Shown in pieces: positions 28,371 through 37,952 of a stretch of 64,000 bases of DNA. The stretch's first letter is position 1. The number at the start of each line of letters is the position of its first letter. Below the pieces are notes generated by a model. That model worked only from the letters and a program-made list of their open reading frames with translations, ran no database searches and was not told where the DNA came from. The position numbers and the translations under genes are program-made. Source of the stretch: Chryseobacterium carnipullorum (GTDB taxonomy: Bacteria; Bacteroidota; Bacteroidia; Flavobacteriales; Weeksellaceae); contig NZ_FRCD01000008.1 in the NCBI RefSeq assembly GCF_900142785.1, forward strand, positions 154,506 to 218,505, given 5' to 3'.

Positions 28371-29230
28371 TGAAACCGACTATTAATATGAAATCCTTAC
28401 TAACGGTTATAGGGGTATTGTTCATCCAGCTTTTTTCAGCGCAGGAAGACAATATGACCTATCCTGATGGCATTTTCAGCTTTGAAGAAAATAAAACCCA
28501 GAAAATTTTCACAGACTGGACCAGAGTAAGAAAGGAACCCAATGTAAAATCAGAGGTAACCGACTCCCTGAACACCAATCAGCAGATAATGATCCTTAAA
28601 AAAGAAGAAGCCGTTCTGAGATTGGGTGAAAGAGGCGCCAACTGGTACAAGATTTCCTATCAGAAAGGAGATGCTGTCTCTGAAGGGTACATCTGGGGTG
28701 GTAACCTCTCTGTAGGCTATCGTAACAAAAATGGATATGACTTCCTTTTTGGATTATCAAAAACGATAGACCGCAAGAGTAAAGAATATAATGGAACTGA
28801 AAAGCAGAATATCGCAGGGATAAAAGTGATGGAGGGAAATACGCTGATCGATGAGGTGTATTTTGATACTGGAAGAGGCGAGGAGCTGAGTTATGGCACA
28901 TTTACCATTGAAAGTGGTCATAAACTACAAAATGTAGAATTAACCCTTAAAGCGATGGTGTCCGGCGAAGCCTGTGGAATTGCAAGCTATGACCAGTATG
29001 TGCTTTTTAGAGATAAAAAATTGGTTGCCCTTCCTCAGCTTACCAATGTAGGTGATGCTGATGTATACTATCACAGTGAGAAATTTGTATTTCCTAACGA
29101 CCAGGGAGGAATTCCGAATGCCTTTATCTTTAAAATCGAGGAAATGGAAAGAGATGATAAAGACAGGGAAAAGAAAAAACGTTCATCCAAAACCTATCTC
29201 TGGAATGGAAGTTCTTATCAGCTCAAATAA
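28370..29230 (+). CDS. Exported SH3-like domain protein
   Basis: The 286-residue protein starts with a signal sequence (MKPTINMKSLLTVIGVLFIQLFSAQ; the second methionine at 28388 is an alternative start). It then has a bacterial SH3-like segment (about 45-110, TDWTRVRKEPNVKSEVTDSL, then GYIWGGNL), which often binds cell-wall peptides. The remaining part, ending in a K/R-rich stretch and TYLWNGSSYQLK, is not recognised. It overlaps prmA by one base. The coupling to a translation enzyme is probably only positional. Confidence 0.75.
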   Translation: MKPTINMKSLLTVIGVLFIQLFSAQEDNMTYPDGIFSFEENKTQKIFTDWTRVRKEPNVKSEVTDSLNTNQQIMILKKEEAVLRLGERGANWYKISYQKGDAVSEGYIWGGNLSVGYRNKNGYDFLFGLSKTIDRKSKEYNGTEKQNIAGIKVMEGNTLIDEVYFDTGRGEELSYGTFTIESGHKLQNVELTLKAMVSGEACGIASYDQYVLFRDKKLVALPQLTNVGDADVYYHSEKFVFPNDQGGIPNAFIFKIEEMERDDKDREKKKRSSKTYLWNGSSYQLK

Positions 29231-29342
29231 GCTTTTAAATAAAAATAAATGTAACCACTGTATGAATTGCAGTGTTTTTTTTATGAGTTTTTTTTAATAG
29301 GAAATTTCAATGATGTCCATTTGAGATTTACTCAATTTTGAT

Positions 29343-29509
29343 ATGACGTATAGCGCAAATAAGTCCCGCCAGTCTTTGAGTGTTCAATACAGATTAGAAA
29401 CTGATCCTCTTGTTCTTGATAGAATCAATTGTAGTACCCTAAAAACGCAGGTGAATATGACTTTACTACTGATAATGGGAATATATATAAAGATATAGAG
29501 AAAGGATAA
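29343..29509 (+). pseudogene. Unrecognised decayed coding remnant
   Basis: An ATG at 29343 opens a frame reading YRLETDPLVLDRINCSTLKT. After one frame change near 29448 the text continues as GEYDFTTDNGNIYKDIEKG to a TAA at 29507-29509. Both halves look coding, but I know no family. The 29231-29815 gap otherwise holds the GIY-YIG remnant and the tRNA terminator. Confidence 0.35.
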
Positions 29510-29689
29510 ATGATGTTTAGTCTCACACTGTCCATTTAAAGGCCGAAAATGACTTAAATACCCTTGTTCCGGATAACCTTGAAGCATATCATTAGTTTTG
29601 CCTTAAATGAGGTGTATAGACGGCAACATCGTAAACTGAAAATTAAAGTCACAATACCTAGAGGATTTGAGGGAATGACTTGGTCTTTC

Positions 29690-29778
29690 CTCTGGATCTT
29701 ATGAAGAATGTCCGATGTAGTATTGGTCTAAAGATTCTCAATAGAGTCTGAATAGATAGCACATGGAAGTAATACAAA
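29690..29778 (-). pseudogene. N-terminal remnant of a GIY-YIG endonuclease gene
   Basis: The minus strand reads CAIYSDSIENL, then after a stop DQYYIGHSS, the first GIY-YIG motif (Y-I-x-Y-S ... YYIGHSS). It is nearly identical in DNA to the start of the better preserved remnant at 52252-52518 and, like it, lies directly behind the tRNA terminator. Stops and frame changes show it is dead. Confidence 0.6.
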
Positions 29779-29780
29779 CA

Positions 29781-29812
29781 AAAAAGACTTTACAAAAATG
29801 TAAAGTCTTTTT
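29781..29812 (-). terminator. Terminator of tRNA cluster 1
   Basis: AAAAAGACTTTACA and TGTAAAGTCTTTTT form a perfect 14-bp stem around AAAA, which can terminate in both directions. It lies 4 bases past the tRNA-Arg gene. The same hairpin follows tRNA cluster 2 (52518-52549), and a variant stands alone at 41299-41328. Confidence 0.88.
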
Positions 29813-29815
29813 AAG

Positions 29816-29889
29816 TGAGCGCGAAAGGATTCGAACCTTTGACCGTCTGCTTAGAAGGCAGATGCTCTATCCAGCTGAGCTACGCACCC
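29816..29889 (-). tRNA. tRNA-Arg (anticodon TCT), copy 1
   Basis: A 74-base cloverleaf on the minus strand with acceptor GGGTGCG/CGCGCTC, discriminator A, anticodon loop CTTCTAA (anticodon TCT) between TCTGC and GCAGA, and T arm AAAGG-TTCGAAT-CCTTT. The T-stem differs from copy 2 (TCAGG/CCTGA) by paired, compensating changes. Confidence 0.95.
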
Positions 29890-29921
29890 ATTAAATAATT
29901 TTGAAAAAATTACTAAAACTG

Positions 29922-29996
29922 TCGGGGCGGCAGGATTCGAACCTGCGACCTCCTGGTCCCAAACCAGGCGCGATGACCGGACTACGCTACGCCCCG
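29922..29996 (-). tRNA. tRNA-Pro (anticodon TGG), copy 1
   Basis: A 75-base cloverleaf on the minus strand with acceptor CGGGGCG/CGCCCCG, anticodon loop TTTGGGA (anticodon TGG) between CCTGG and CCAGG, and T arm GCAGG-TTCGAAT-CCTGC. It is followed 32 bases later by tRNA-Arg on the same transcript. Confidence 0.95.
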
Positions 29997-30040
29997 ATTA
30001 TTAGGTCATCTTAACGAATTTTACTTCGTTTTTGCGAGTG

Positions 30041-30048
30041 CAAAGATA
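30041..30048 (-). promoter_or_regulatory. Promoter -7 box of tRNA cluster 1
   Basis: On the minus strand TATCTTTG is followed by CACTCGCAA. The identical arrangement (TATATTTGCACTCGCAA) precedes tRNA cluster 2, so the downstream CACTCGCAA may be part of the tRNA promoter. The 30049-30532 stretch holds nothing else that I can name. Confidence 0.6.
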
Positions 30049-30532
30049 GAAAATTATTTTGAATAAAAAAGACTAATGTGAAAAAATATTTAATAAAATT
30101 TTCCTGCATTAAAAGGGTAAAGCCAGAAATATAGGGCTGTTTTCCGAAAGAAATGATCATTGATTGTTTAATATCAGTGTTTTACATTTATAGCTATTCA
30201 TTTTTTGCTTCCCTTGGACGTAGTAACTTTTTTTAGCAGTAATTTTTTTCTGCACACACGAATAAAAAATTCCTGTCACAAAAATAACTTAGCAGTATTA
30301 AAGTCTTAAAGCCACTCAAAAGAAATAATGTACGATGCTTTCTTTGATCGTTTCGCATATTAAGAATATAGCTCTATTCTATGGGGATCGCTATTTATTG
30401 GAAAATTGTGAGCTTATTTATTAAAATGAATTCTATAAATGATTCCTTATTTTGTAACGTTTAGGATGAAATTGAGCGAAATACTTTTCATTATCAATTT
30501 TAAATTATTAATATGGAATTAAGATGATGCTA

Positions 30533-30562
30533 TTGTCAATATTAACTATTTCACTATTTTTG
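30533..30562 (+). promoter_or_regulatory. Promoter of the small exported protein and RHS genes
   Basis: TTG (30533-30535) and TATTTTTG (30555-30562) are separated by 19 bases, a full Bacteroidota promoter. It ends 15 bases before ATG 30578, which excludes the in-frame ATG at 30524. Confidence 0.7.
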
Positions 30563-30577
30563 GAGAAAATTAATTAC

Positions 30578-31009
30578 ATGAAAAACTTTTTACTCATTTT
30601 ACCTGTAGTTTTTTTTCAAAGCGTAGTGGCACAGACCCTAAGTTTTGAACATGATACAGGTGGAAACCAAAAAATCAGGAAGTATTGTGCTACCTGCTCT
30701 CCATACAGTAAAGTTGTAAAACAGGAGCTGATCACCGCGGAGAAATTTGTTCCCTCAGTTGATCAAATTAAACTTTATCCCAACCCTACAACAGATAAGG
30801 TTAATTTGGTTTGGAGCCCTGAACTGGGAGACCGGATCGAAAAAATTGACTATGTTACCTATAATTTTACCCAGATCCGACCGCTACCTTTTAACAAAAG
30901 AGAAGGTAAAGTGGTACTGGATCTTTCAGATCAGCCAATAGGAATGTACGTTATTATCTTCTATCTGAACAACGGAGAAAAACTTACTTACAAAGTACTG
31001 AAACACTAA
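30578..31009 (+). CDS. Small exported protein with a T9SS-like C-terminal domain
   Basis: The 143-residue product has a signal peptide (MKNFLLILPVVFFQSVVAQ), a short cysteine-containing segment (YCATCSPY), and a C-terminal domain that starts with IKLYPNPTTDKVNLVW and ends GEKLTYKVLKH, the layout of type IX secretion sorting domains. The passenger is only about 40 residues. It precedes the giant RHS gene by 24 bases on the same strand, so the two are probably co-transcribed; it may be a small accessory of the RHS protein. Confidence 0.75.
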   Translation: MKNFLLILPVVFFQSVVAQTLSFEHDTGGNQKIRKYCATCSPYSKVVKQELITAEKFVPSVDQIKLYPNPTTDKVNLVWSPELGDRIEKIDYVTYNFTQIRPLPFNKREGKVVLDLSDQPIGMYVIIFYLNNGEKLTYKVLKH

Positions 31010-31033
31010 CCATATAACTTAAATTATTGTATA

Positions 31034-34000
31034 ATGAGAAAAAAACTCTCACTATTTGTCGTGCTTTTAATAGGCATGGCAAACCTTGTGAATGCTCAGG
31101 GTATAGGACAGACTGCTGGGGCTTTTTCCGTATCCTTAAGTGGAGGAGCCAGCTATTCTATTCCTATTAAAAATTTACCGGGGATAAAAGATGTTGCGCC
31201 CAGTATTTCCCTGGATTATTCCAGTCAGTCTGGAAACGGTATAGCCGGATGGGGATGGAACATCAGTGGACTGTCTTCCATTATAAGAACGACATCCAAC
31301 AGATTCCATGACGGAGGAGTAGACCCGGTGGATCTGGATGAAAAGGACAGATTTGTTATGGATGGGCAGAAGCTGATTCTGAAATCGGGAACCTATGGAG
31401 GAAATGCTGAATACCAACTTGAAAACTATTCCAATGTAAAGGTAGTTTCTGTTGCTTCTTCAGATCCGTATACACCGTCTTATTTTTTGGTGTATCATCC
31501 TAACGGTTCTGTGGCCAAATATGCCTGGGACTACGGTTCAGATGTATTTAACTACAGAATGGTTTCTATGGAGGATGCACAGCATAATACCATCAGCTTT
31601 ACGTATTCTGTAGGATATATTGAAGCTATAGATTATGGCGGAAATTCCTCTGCGGGAACTCCTAATATCAATAAAATAAAGTTTTCTTACAACAATGCCG
31701 CACGTACTGAAAATACTCAGTTCTATGGGGGAATGTCTAAAAATATTTCCAGAAAGCTTGATAAGATAGAAGTGCTGGCCAATAATCTGCTTTTCCGTAA
31801 ATATCAACTGGAGTATAACACCACATCACTGAATTATGACCGTCTTATAAAAGTTCAGGAATATAACGGCAGCAACGAATCTATTGCACCTGTAACTTTT
31901 GAATATGATACAACGGATAACGGAATCACAAATAATTCCAAAACAATTACCAGTGTTTCTCCGGCTTTTGATAACGGAAGCTGGCAGTATGTTTCCGGGT
32001 ACTTTGATCATGACGGTGCTCTGGATTTTATGACCTATCCGAATTCTAAGGATAAGCTTTACCGGTTTAACTCCAGCCAGCTGATGAATTCTACCTCGAA
32101 TGTAGCGGGAGGAATGATCAGTGTGCCAAAATTTTCAGATGTATTTACCTCTAAACTGGTACTCAGCAATAATAAATTTTACAATCTTGATGCTATTACT
32201 ACGGTTTCAGACGGTATTCTTGCTATGGATCAGGAAACTGTTAAATTGAATAATTATATTTCAAATACTTCTTACAGCTCTTTGGATCTGGCCTTTACTA
32301 ATACCTTTATTTTTCCTGCAGCTTACAATCAAAGATGTTATCCTATAGGGGGAGATGATGTGTATTATTCAAGAATTCCTAAAAGATATATCAGTGGAGA
32401 TTTTGACGGAGATGGAATTACAGATGTTTTGGCTATATCTCTTCCTTATACGGTATATTATCCTACAATATGCAGTGGAGGACCTTCAGGACCTGTTATA
32501 GATCCCAATCCTTTTCCGGGAGAAACCATTCCTACGCACTGCTGCCAGGAAAGTTACACCATGTCCGGATCCAGCGCTTACCTGCTAAAACTTAATGCTA
32601 CTGATTCTTCAGATCAGCAGCCAATGAGTATTGGATATACCAATGCGATCAGTTCAGCATCAAAATTATACGTTGCTGATTTTGATGGGGATGGGAAGTC
32701 CGATCTGTATGTGATCAACAGCGGAAAGATGTATGTCTTTACGGTAGAGGATAACGTTTTTAAGCTGGTTCATGAAACAACAGACAGCTACTTAAACAGT
32801 CAGTTAAATTCAGATTTACCAGTTTTTGTAGCAGATTTTAACGGAGACGGTAAAACGGATGTCGTTGTTCCGAGAGGAAATGCCAATACCACATGGTTCT
32901 TCTTTACGGCGAACGGAAAGCATTTTAACGGGTCTTCAAAAGATATCGGCATGAACTATTACAAACCGCAGGTGATCAATACATGTTATCCTGATGGTTC
33001 TGGCGGTAATTTATGCGGGTATATGCTTCAGCAGTATTTTTATACTTTCGCAGATATTAATGGCGACGGCAAAGCAGATGCTTTCTACCATGATATTCTT
33101 ACCCCATATAACTATCCACAGGGAGGACAGGCTTATAATTATCCTTATCTGCATTATGGAGATAATTATTCTATCAGGGATAAAGGAGGCGTAAGATATA
33201 ATATAGGAAGCGATGCCTTCGGATTGCCTAATTTTTCCGGATATATTGACGGATGGCAGAACAATTTCACTTATGGAGGAGCAATTAACAAAGGAACACC
33301 AATTTTCCTGAGCAACTCAAGTGTTACCAACCAAAATCTGGACTATGCCTTTTTTGGTGGGGATAAAATCAAATATGTTTCTTTCAAAAAAGATAACCGT
33401 ATTGATACATCTCTGAAAAGGATCAAAGAAAACGGGATTACAACCACTATTACCTACAGTCCTCTTGTTGATAATGGCAGTGGTATTTATACGGCGGATA
33501 ACGAAGAAGTATATCCTTTTGCGAATATTAATATTTCACCGTCTACACAGATTGTAAGTAAAGTTACCAAAAGTGCTAATGGGGAAGAAAAAATCCAGGA
33601 TTATAAATACAAAGGCGCGGTAACCAATCTGGATGGTTTAGGTTTCCTTGGATACAAAGGAATAGCTACTTCATCAGTTTACGGTGGTGATATCACGAAA
33701 AAACTATGGACGATAACAAAACAGTCGCCTCAAAAAAGAAGCGCAAATGTTGAATCTTATCTTCTGAATGATTTTGTTGATTTTAATTCACCTTCAAATT
33801 TTATCACAAAAAGTACAAAAGTTTATAATACCTCTTTATTGCCTAATAAAGTATTTGTCAATCTTGTTTCACAGGCTGCAAAAATTGATAATTTAACAGG
33901 AGTTACCAAAACTACTTTTTATGATATCTACGACAGCTTCAATAACCTTACCAAGCTGAGAGAAGTTGCTCCGGGTGGAGAAAAAGTAACACTTTTTGAA

Positions 34001-37000
34001 TTTGATAATAATCAGGCGGGAGTTTCCAATCAGTATTATATAGGAAGACCTACTAAGAAAAACGAAACACAGACACTGGGAAGTGAATCTTATTCTACCG
34101 AACAGGTCTTTGTATACGCCAACAACCTTTTGAGCCAGGTAAAGAAAAAAGGAAACAATACGGATTATGTAACGGAAGATTACGAATATGATGCCTTCGG
34201 AAATGTTAATAAAAAAACTTTAACAGCAGTGGGAATAGTACCGAGAATAGAAAAAACTCAGTACGACCCTTCCGGAAGATTTGTAACAAAACTTACCAAT
34301 ACAATTGGCTTTGAAGATAACATGACCTATGATACGAACTTCGGTCTGTTGCTTTCTAAAACCAATCATCTTAACCAGGCAATCACCTATTCATATGATG
34401 GCTGGCAGAAGAAAACTAAAGAAACAGATTTCTATAATAAAGAAACCAAATACTTCTATGACTGGATTACGTCAGGTGAATTTGTAAACGGAATCAAGCT
34501 GAGAACGGAAGCACCTACAGGAGCTGTAAAAGAAACATTTGCGGATATCTGGGGAAGAAACCGTGTAGAAAGCGAATTGAGTATCAATAACAAATGGATC
34601 AATGTAAAAACAGAGTATGATATACTGGACAGAGCATATAAAGTAAGTGACCCGTATTTCTCAACATCTTCTCCTACAAGATGGACATCCACGGAAGTAG
34701 ATGATTATGGCAGAGTGAAAAAAATAACACTGCCTACCGGAAAAACGGCTTCTTCAACATACAGCGGCCTGTCAGTAACAGTAACAGAAGGACAGAAAAC
34801 GCAGACCATTACAAGTGATGCATGGGGGAATAAAGTTAAAATGGTAGATAATGGCGGTGAAATTAACTATACTTATTTTGCTAACGGTAATGTAAAGTCC
34901 TCTAATTATGGCGGACACGTTGTTTCAACAGAGCAGGACGGATGGGGAAGAAAAACCAAGCTGACAGATCCGTCTATAGATGGTGACCGTACTTATACCT
35001 ATGATGCTATCGGGCAGCTTACCAAAGAAGAAGATTCTAAAGGTAAAACAACATATGTGTATGACCAGTACGGAAGAACTGTTTCCAAAAAGATTCTGGG
35101 AGACAATACAGACATCAGCATTAATTATACCTATAAGCCTAACGGATTGCTGGAATCAGAAATCGGAACGGCAAACGGAATGCCTAATTCATTCACCTAT
35201 GAATATGATGACTATTTCAGAACCAAGACAAAAGTAGAAGACCTTGCCCACATCATTGTTACAAAAAAATATACATATGACGGCTTTGGAAGAATAGGAA
35301 CAGAATTTACGGAAACCAAATCAGGGAGTGCCGTAAGCTTTGTGAATATTGAGAAACTATATGCTTCATGCGGAATTCTGGATAAGATCAAAGACATTAC
35401 TTCAGGAGTGATAATCTGGAAAAAGAATCAGATCAATGAGAAAGGACAGATTCTGAGTGCTACATTAGGAAATGGAGTACAGATCAATAACTCGTACGAT
35501 TCCAATTATTATTTGTCAGGTATTAATCATATGAATGCCAATAATATTGCTGTTCTGGATAATACCTACAACTTTAATGCACTACTGGGAACATTGGCGT
35601 CAAGATCCAATAACTCAATTCAGCCGGGAGGTTGGAATGAAACCTTTGAGTATGACAATTTGCAGCGATTGGTTTCATGGACGGATCCTTCAGGAACCCA
35701 GACTCAGAGCTATGACAACTATGGAAGAATCAACAATAGCAGCAACGTTGGTGATTATAAATATGACGCAGCGAGCAGATATCGTAAGAAAGGAATCAAT
35801 TTAAATGCGATAGGAGATTCTTATTACAGCGTAAATCAGCTTCAGGAAATAGAATATAATGCGAACAGGCTACCGGTACATATTTCTCATGACGGAATTA
35901 AAAAGATGGTATTTGGCTATAATATCCATGAGAACAGATCGTCTGCAATGTCAGGCTACGAACCTGGATTCCTGATTTATACAAAGCATAAATATTATTC
36001 TGATGATAAAAGTGTTGAAGCTTACAGTTTTAACCTGATAGGCAGACCTAACGGGACTTTTGTTAATAAAAAGATTATTACTTACATAGGTGGGGATGCC
36101 TATTCGGCTCCGGCAATGCAAATTCAGGAGTTTACAGTTTCCGGACTTACTAAAACCAGTATCCACTATCTGCACAGAGATTTTCAGGGATCATTACTTG
36201 CGATCACCGATCAGAATGGAAATGTACAGGAAAGAAGGCATTTTGATGCATGGGGTAATCTGGTTAAGTTAACCAATGAGGCAGGTGCTACTATCCGTTC
36301 CAGAAGTATGATCATCGAAAGAGGATATACAGGGCATGAGCACTTATTTGAGGTTGGCCTTATTCATATGAATGCAAGGCTTTATGATCCTAACCTGCAT
36401 ACGTTCTTATCTACGGATAATTATATTCAGGATCCGCTGAATACACAAAGCTACAACAGGTATGGTTACGTTTTAAATAATCCGTTAATGTATACCGATC
36501 CTAGCGGGGAGTTTGCCTTTATCCCTATTCTGATAGGAATGGCATACGGAGCGCTTGTAAGTGCTGCCATTGCAGTGGTAACTTATTCTATTCCTGCCTT
36601 ATTAAATGGTTCATGGAATCTGAAAGGACTCGGGACTTCTGTTTTATATGGAGCCATTTCCGGGGCTATTACCGGAGGTATAGGGGCCGCCGCCGCCCAG
36701 ATGGCAGGATCTTTCTGGCAGAGTGCTACGATGAATATGCTGACAAGTGTTGCTTCTCAGGTAGGTACCGGAGTAGCTATGGGAGACAGCATTGGCTGGG
36801 GAACTATTGCAGCAGGTGTTGTAAGCGGTTATATGGGAGCGAAAATGAGCGAATGGCAGGCGATTGATGGAAACTGGCTGGCTAATGCAACCGGAGAACT
36901 TGTATATAATGCAGGTAAAGGTGCTATATTAGGAGGTGTGTCAGGTACTGTGGCTGCTGCCTTAAGCGGAAAAGATATGGGAGAAGGCATGAAGAGAGGA

Positions 37001-37468
37001 ATGATTAATGGTGCTTACGGTGCCGCTTCTCAGAGTTTTGCAATGACCGTTACCTTTGGAGCTACATTTATTCCAGATAAAGCGAAACTTGAGCAGGTGG
37101 AAAAAATGTCCAAAAAAACGGGTGTTTCATCGGAAGGAGTAAGATGGAGAAAAGGAGGACTTTATCAGGTTTTACAGCCTCTTTGGACAAGTGGTGGAGG
37201 TAAGAGAGAAGTGACATGGGGAAATAATGTCGCTGTATTCAACAGTACAAATTCGGATACTTACGGGCATGAGTTCGGACATATCATTCAGGTTAGAACC
37301 CAAGGCTGGTCAGTAATGCAAGGGAACGGGATCTGGGATCAGGTAGTTACCGGGCAGGACAGCTACATTACACCTGGAACTAATGAATATGGAGCAGAAA
37401 AAGCCCTTCAGAATGTAGGAGGATGTACTGTTTTTGCTAACGATGGCAATTGCTATAGACTTAAGTAA
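31034..37468 (+). CDS. Giant exported RHS/YD-repeat protein with HEFGH metallopeptidase-like tip
   Basis: The 2144-residue protein has, in order: a Sec signal peptide (1-22); an SpvB-like N-terminal region (SIPIKNLPGIKDVAPSISLD); FG-GAP/VCBS calcium-binding-like repeats (about 455-680, for example DFDGDGKSDLYV and DFNGDGKTDVVV); a long array of YD repeats (about 1030-1720, for example YEYDAFGNVNKKT); and the RHS-associated core (about 1730-1830, closing with NRYGYVLNNPLMYTDPSGEF). After the core follow a hydrophobic glycine-rich segment (about 1830-2010) and a variable C-terminal domain with HEFGH (His2079, Glu2080, His2083), a zinc-metallopeptidase motif. The YD shell of this family encapsulates a C-terminal toxin. 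A small lipoprotein gene follows after 2 bases. I infer a contact- or secretion-delivered effector. The proteolytic activity is unproven. Confidence 0.9.
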   Translation: MRKKLSLFVVLLIGMANLVNAQGIGQTAGAFSVSLSGGASYSIPIKNLPGIKDVAPSISLDYSSQSGNGIAGWGWNISGLSSIIRTTSNRFHDGGVDPVDLDEKDRFVMDGQKLILKSGTYGGNAEYQLENYSNVKVVSVASSDPYTPSYFLVYHPNGSVAKYAWDYGSDVFNYRMVSMEDAQHNTISFTYSVGYIEAIDYGGNSSAGTPNINKIKFSYNNAARTENTQFYGGMSKNISRKLDKIEVLANNLLFRKYQLEYNTTSLNYDRLIKVQEYNGSNESIAPVTFEYDTTDNGITNNSKTITSVSPAFDNGSWQYVSGYFDHDGALDFMTYPNSKDKLYRFNSSQLMNSTSNVAGGMISVPKFSDVFTSKLVLSNNKFYNLDAITTVSDGILAMDQETVKLNNYISNTSYSSLDLAFTNTFIFPAAYNQRCYPIGGDDVYYSRIPKRYISGDFDGDGITDVLAISLPYTVYYPTICSGGPSGPVIDPNPFPGETIPTHCCQESYTMSGSSAYLLKLNATDSSDQQPMSIGYTNAISSASKLYVADFDGDGKSDLYVINSGKMYVFTVEDNVFKLVHETTDSYLNSQLNSDLPVFVADFNGDGKTDVVVPRGNANTTWFFFTANGKHFNGSSKDIGMNYYKPQVINTCYPDGSGGNLCGYMLQQYFYTFADINGDGKADAFYHDILTPYNYPQGGQAYNYPYLHYGDNYSIRDKGGVRYNIGSDAFGLPNFSGYIDGWQNNFTYGGAINKGTPIFLSNSSVTNQNLDYAFFGGDKIKYVSFKKDNRIDTSLKRIKENGITTTITYSPLVDNGSGIYTADNEEVYPFANINISPSTQIVSKVTKSANGEEKIQDYKYKGAVTNLDGLGFLGYKGIATSSVYGGDITKKLWTITKQSPQKRSANVESYLLNDFVDFNSPSNFITKSTKVYNTSLLPNKVFVNLVSQAAKIDNLTGVTKTTFYDIYDSFNNLTKLREVAPGGEKVTLFEFDNNQAGVSNQYYIGRPTKKNETQTLGSESYSTEQVFVYANNLLSQVKKKGNNTDYVTEDYEYDAFGNVNKKTLTAVGIVPRIEKTQYDPSGRFVTKLTNTIGFEDNMTYDTNFGLLLSKTNHLNQAITYSYDGWQKKTKETDFYNKETKYFYDWITSGEFVNGIKLRTEAPTGAVKETFADIWGRNRVESELSINNKWINVKTEYDILDRAYKVSDPYFSTSSPTRWTSTEVDDYGRVKKITLPTGKTASSTYSGLSVTVTEGQKTQTITSDAWGNKVKMVDNGGEINYTYFANGNVKSSNYGGHVVSTEQDGWGRKTKLTDPSIDGDRTYTYDAIGQLTKEEDSKGKTTYVYDQYGRTVSKKILGDNTDISINYTYKPNGLLESEIGTANGMPNSFTYEYDDYFRTKTKVEDLAHIIVTKKYTYDGFGRIGTEFTETKSGSAVSFVNIEKLYASCGILDKIKDITSGVIIWKKNQINEKGQILSATLGNGVQINNSYDSNYYLSGINHMNANNIAVLDNTYNFNALLGTLASRSNNSIQPGGWNETFEYDNLQRLVSWTDPSGTQTQSYDNYGRINNSSNVGDYKYDAASRYRKKGINLNAIGDSYYSVNQLQEIEYNANRLPVHISHDGIKKMVFGYNIHENRSSAMSGYEPGFLIYTKHKYYSDDKSVEAYSFNLIGRPNGTFVNKKIITYIGGDAYSAPAMQIQEFTVSGLTKTSIHYLHRDFQGSLLAITDQNGNVQERRHFDAWGNLVKLTNEAGATIRSRSMIIERGYTGHEHLFEVGLIHMNARLYDPNLHTFLSTDNYIQDPLNTQSYNRYGYVLNNPLMYTDPSGEFAFIPILIGMAYGALVSAAIAVVTYSIPALLNGSWNLKGLGTSVLYGAISGAITGGIGAAAAQMAGSFWQSATMNMLTSVASQVGTGVAMGDSIGWGTIAAGVVSGYMGAKMSEWQAIDGNWLANATGELVYNAGKGAILGGVSGTVAAALSGKDMGEGMKRGMINGAYGAASQSFAMTVTFGATFIPDKAKLEQVEKMSKKTGVSSEGVRWRKGGLYQVLQPLWTSGGGKREVTWGNNVAVFNSTNSDTYGHEFGHIIQVRTQGWSVMQGNGIWDQVVTGQDSYITPGTNEYGAEKALQNVGGCTVFANDGNCYRLK

Positions 37469-37470
37469 AA

Positions 37471-37854
37471 ATGAAAATAATATTTAAAATCAGCGCTTTT
37501 CTGCTTGTATGCTTATCATTATGTTCATGTCCCGGAGGAAATTTTAATAAATATTTTCCGGTGGGATCAGACAGGGAAAACCATTCAGAATATGATAAGA
37601 TTGTGAATAACTCCGATACCATTCAGGTAAAGGTCGGGATTGTGGATGATTTTACCAGTGATAAGAAAATTTACTTAATCGCAAGATTTAAAGAGCCGAA
37701 AAATGCTGATTTTAATGTTATTTCAACACAGTACGGAATACTTCACCCGGATCAGGAAAATCCGCAGGTATTCAGAACTGAAATAAAATCGTATAAAAAA
37801 AAGGATACGGTAATTCTGTCAAAAGACCGGCAGAAATATTATTTTACACGTTAG
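37471..37854 (+). CDS. Small lipoprotein behind the RHS gene, possible immunity protein
   Basis: The 127-residue product has a lipoprotein signal (LLVCLSLCSCPGG, lipidated cysteine near residue 20) and a short beta-rich domain that I do not recognise. It begins 2 bases after the RHS stop and ends at a strong terminator, so it is the last gene of that operon. Genes directly behind RHS toxins commonly encode cognate immunity proteins. A membrane-anchored periplasmic immunity protein would fit a protease delivered to the periplasm, but this is inferred from position only. Confidence 0.75.
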   Translation: MKIIFKISAFLLVCLSLCSCPGGNFNKYFPVGSDRENHSEYDKIVNNSDTIQVKVGIVDDFTSDKKIYLIARFKEPKNADFNVISTQYGILHPDQENPQVFRTEIKSYKKKDTVILSKDRQKYYFTR

Positions 37855-37873
37855 TGTAAGAATTCAGATTAAT

Positions 37874-37916
37874 AGAATCCGTCTCACAAACAATTTGTGA
37901 GACGGATTCTTTTTTA
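37874..37916 (+). terminator. Terminator of the RHS operon
   Basis: AGAATCCGTCTCACAAA and TTTGTGAGACGGATTCT form a perfect 17-bp stem with a CAA loop, followed by TTTTTT. It also separates the RHS operon from the convergent ABC operon. Confidence 0.92.
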
Positions 37917-37952
37917 TTTGGCAAAGCACCAGATTTAGCCATTTTATAAAAA

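Noticed and set aside
29384..29587. 67-codon minus-strand open frame in the gap before tRNA cluster 1
   Set aside because: It overlaps the better plus-strand remnant at 29343-29509 and shows no family motif or start context.
37268..37282. Reading HEFGH in the RHS tip as proof of protease activity
   Set aside because: The motif is suggestive only; a third zinc ligand could not be assigned by eye, so the activity is left as a hypothesis.
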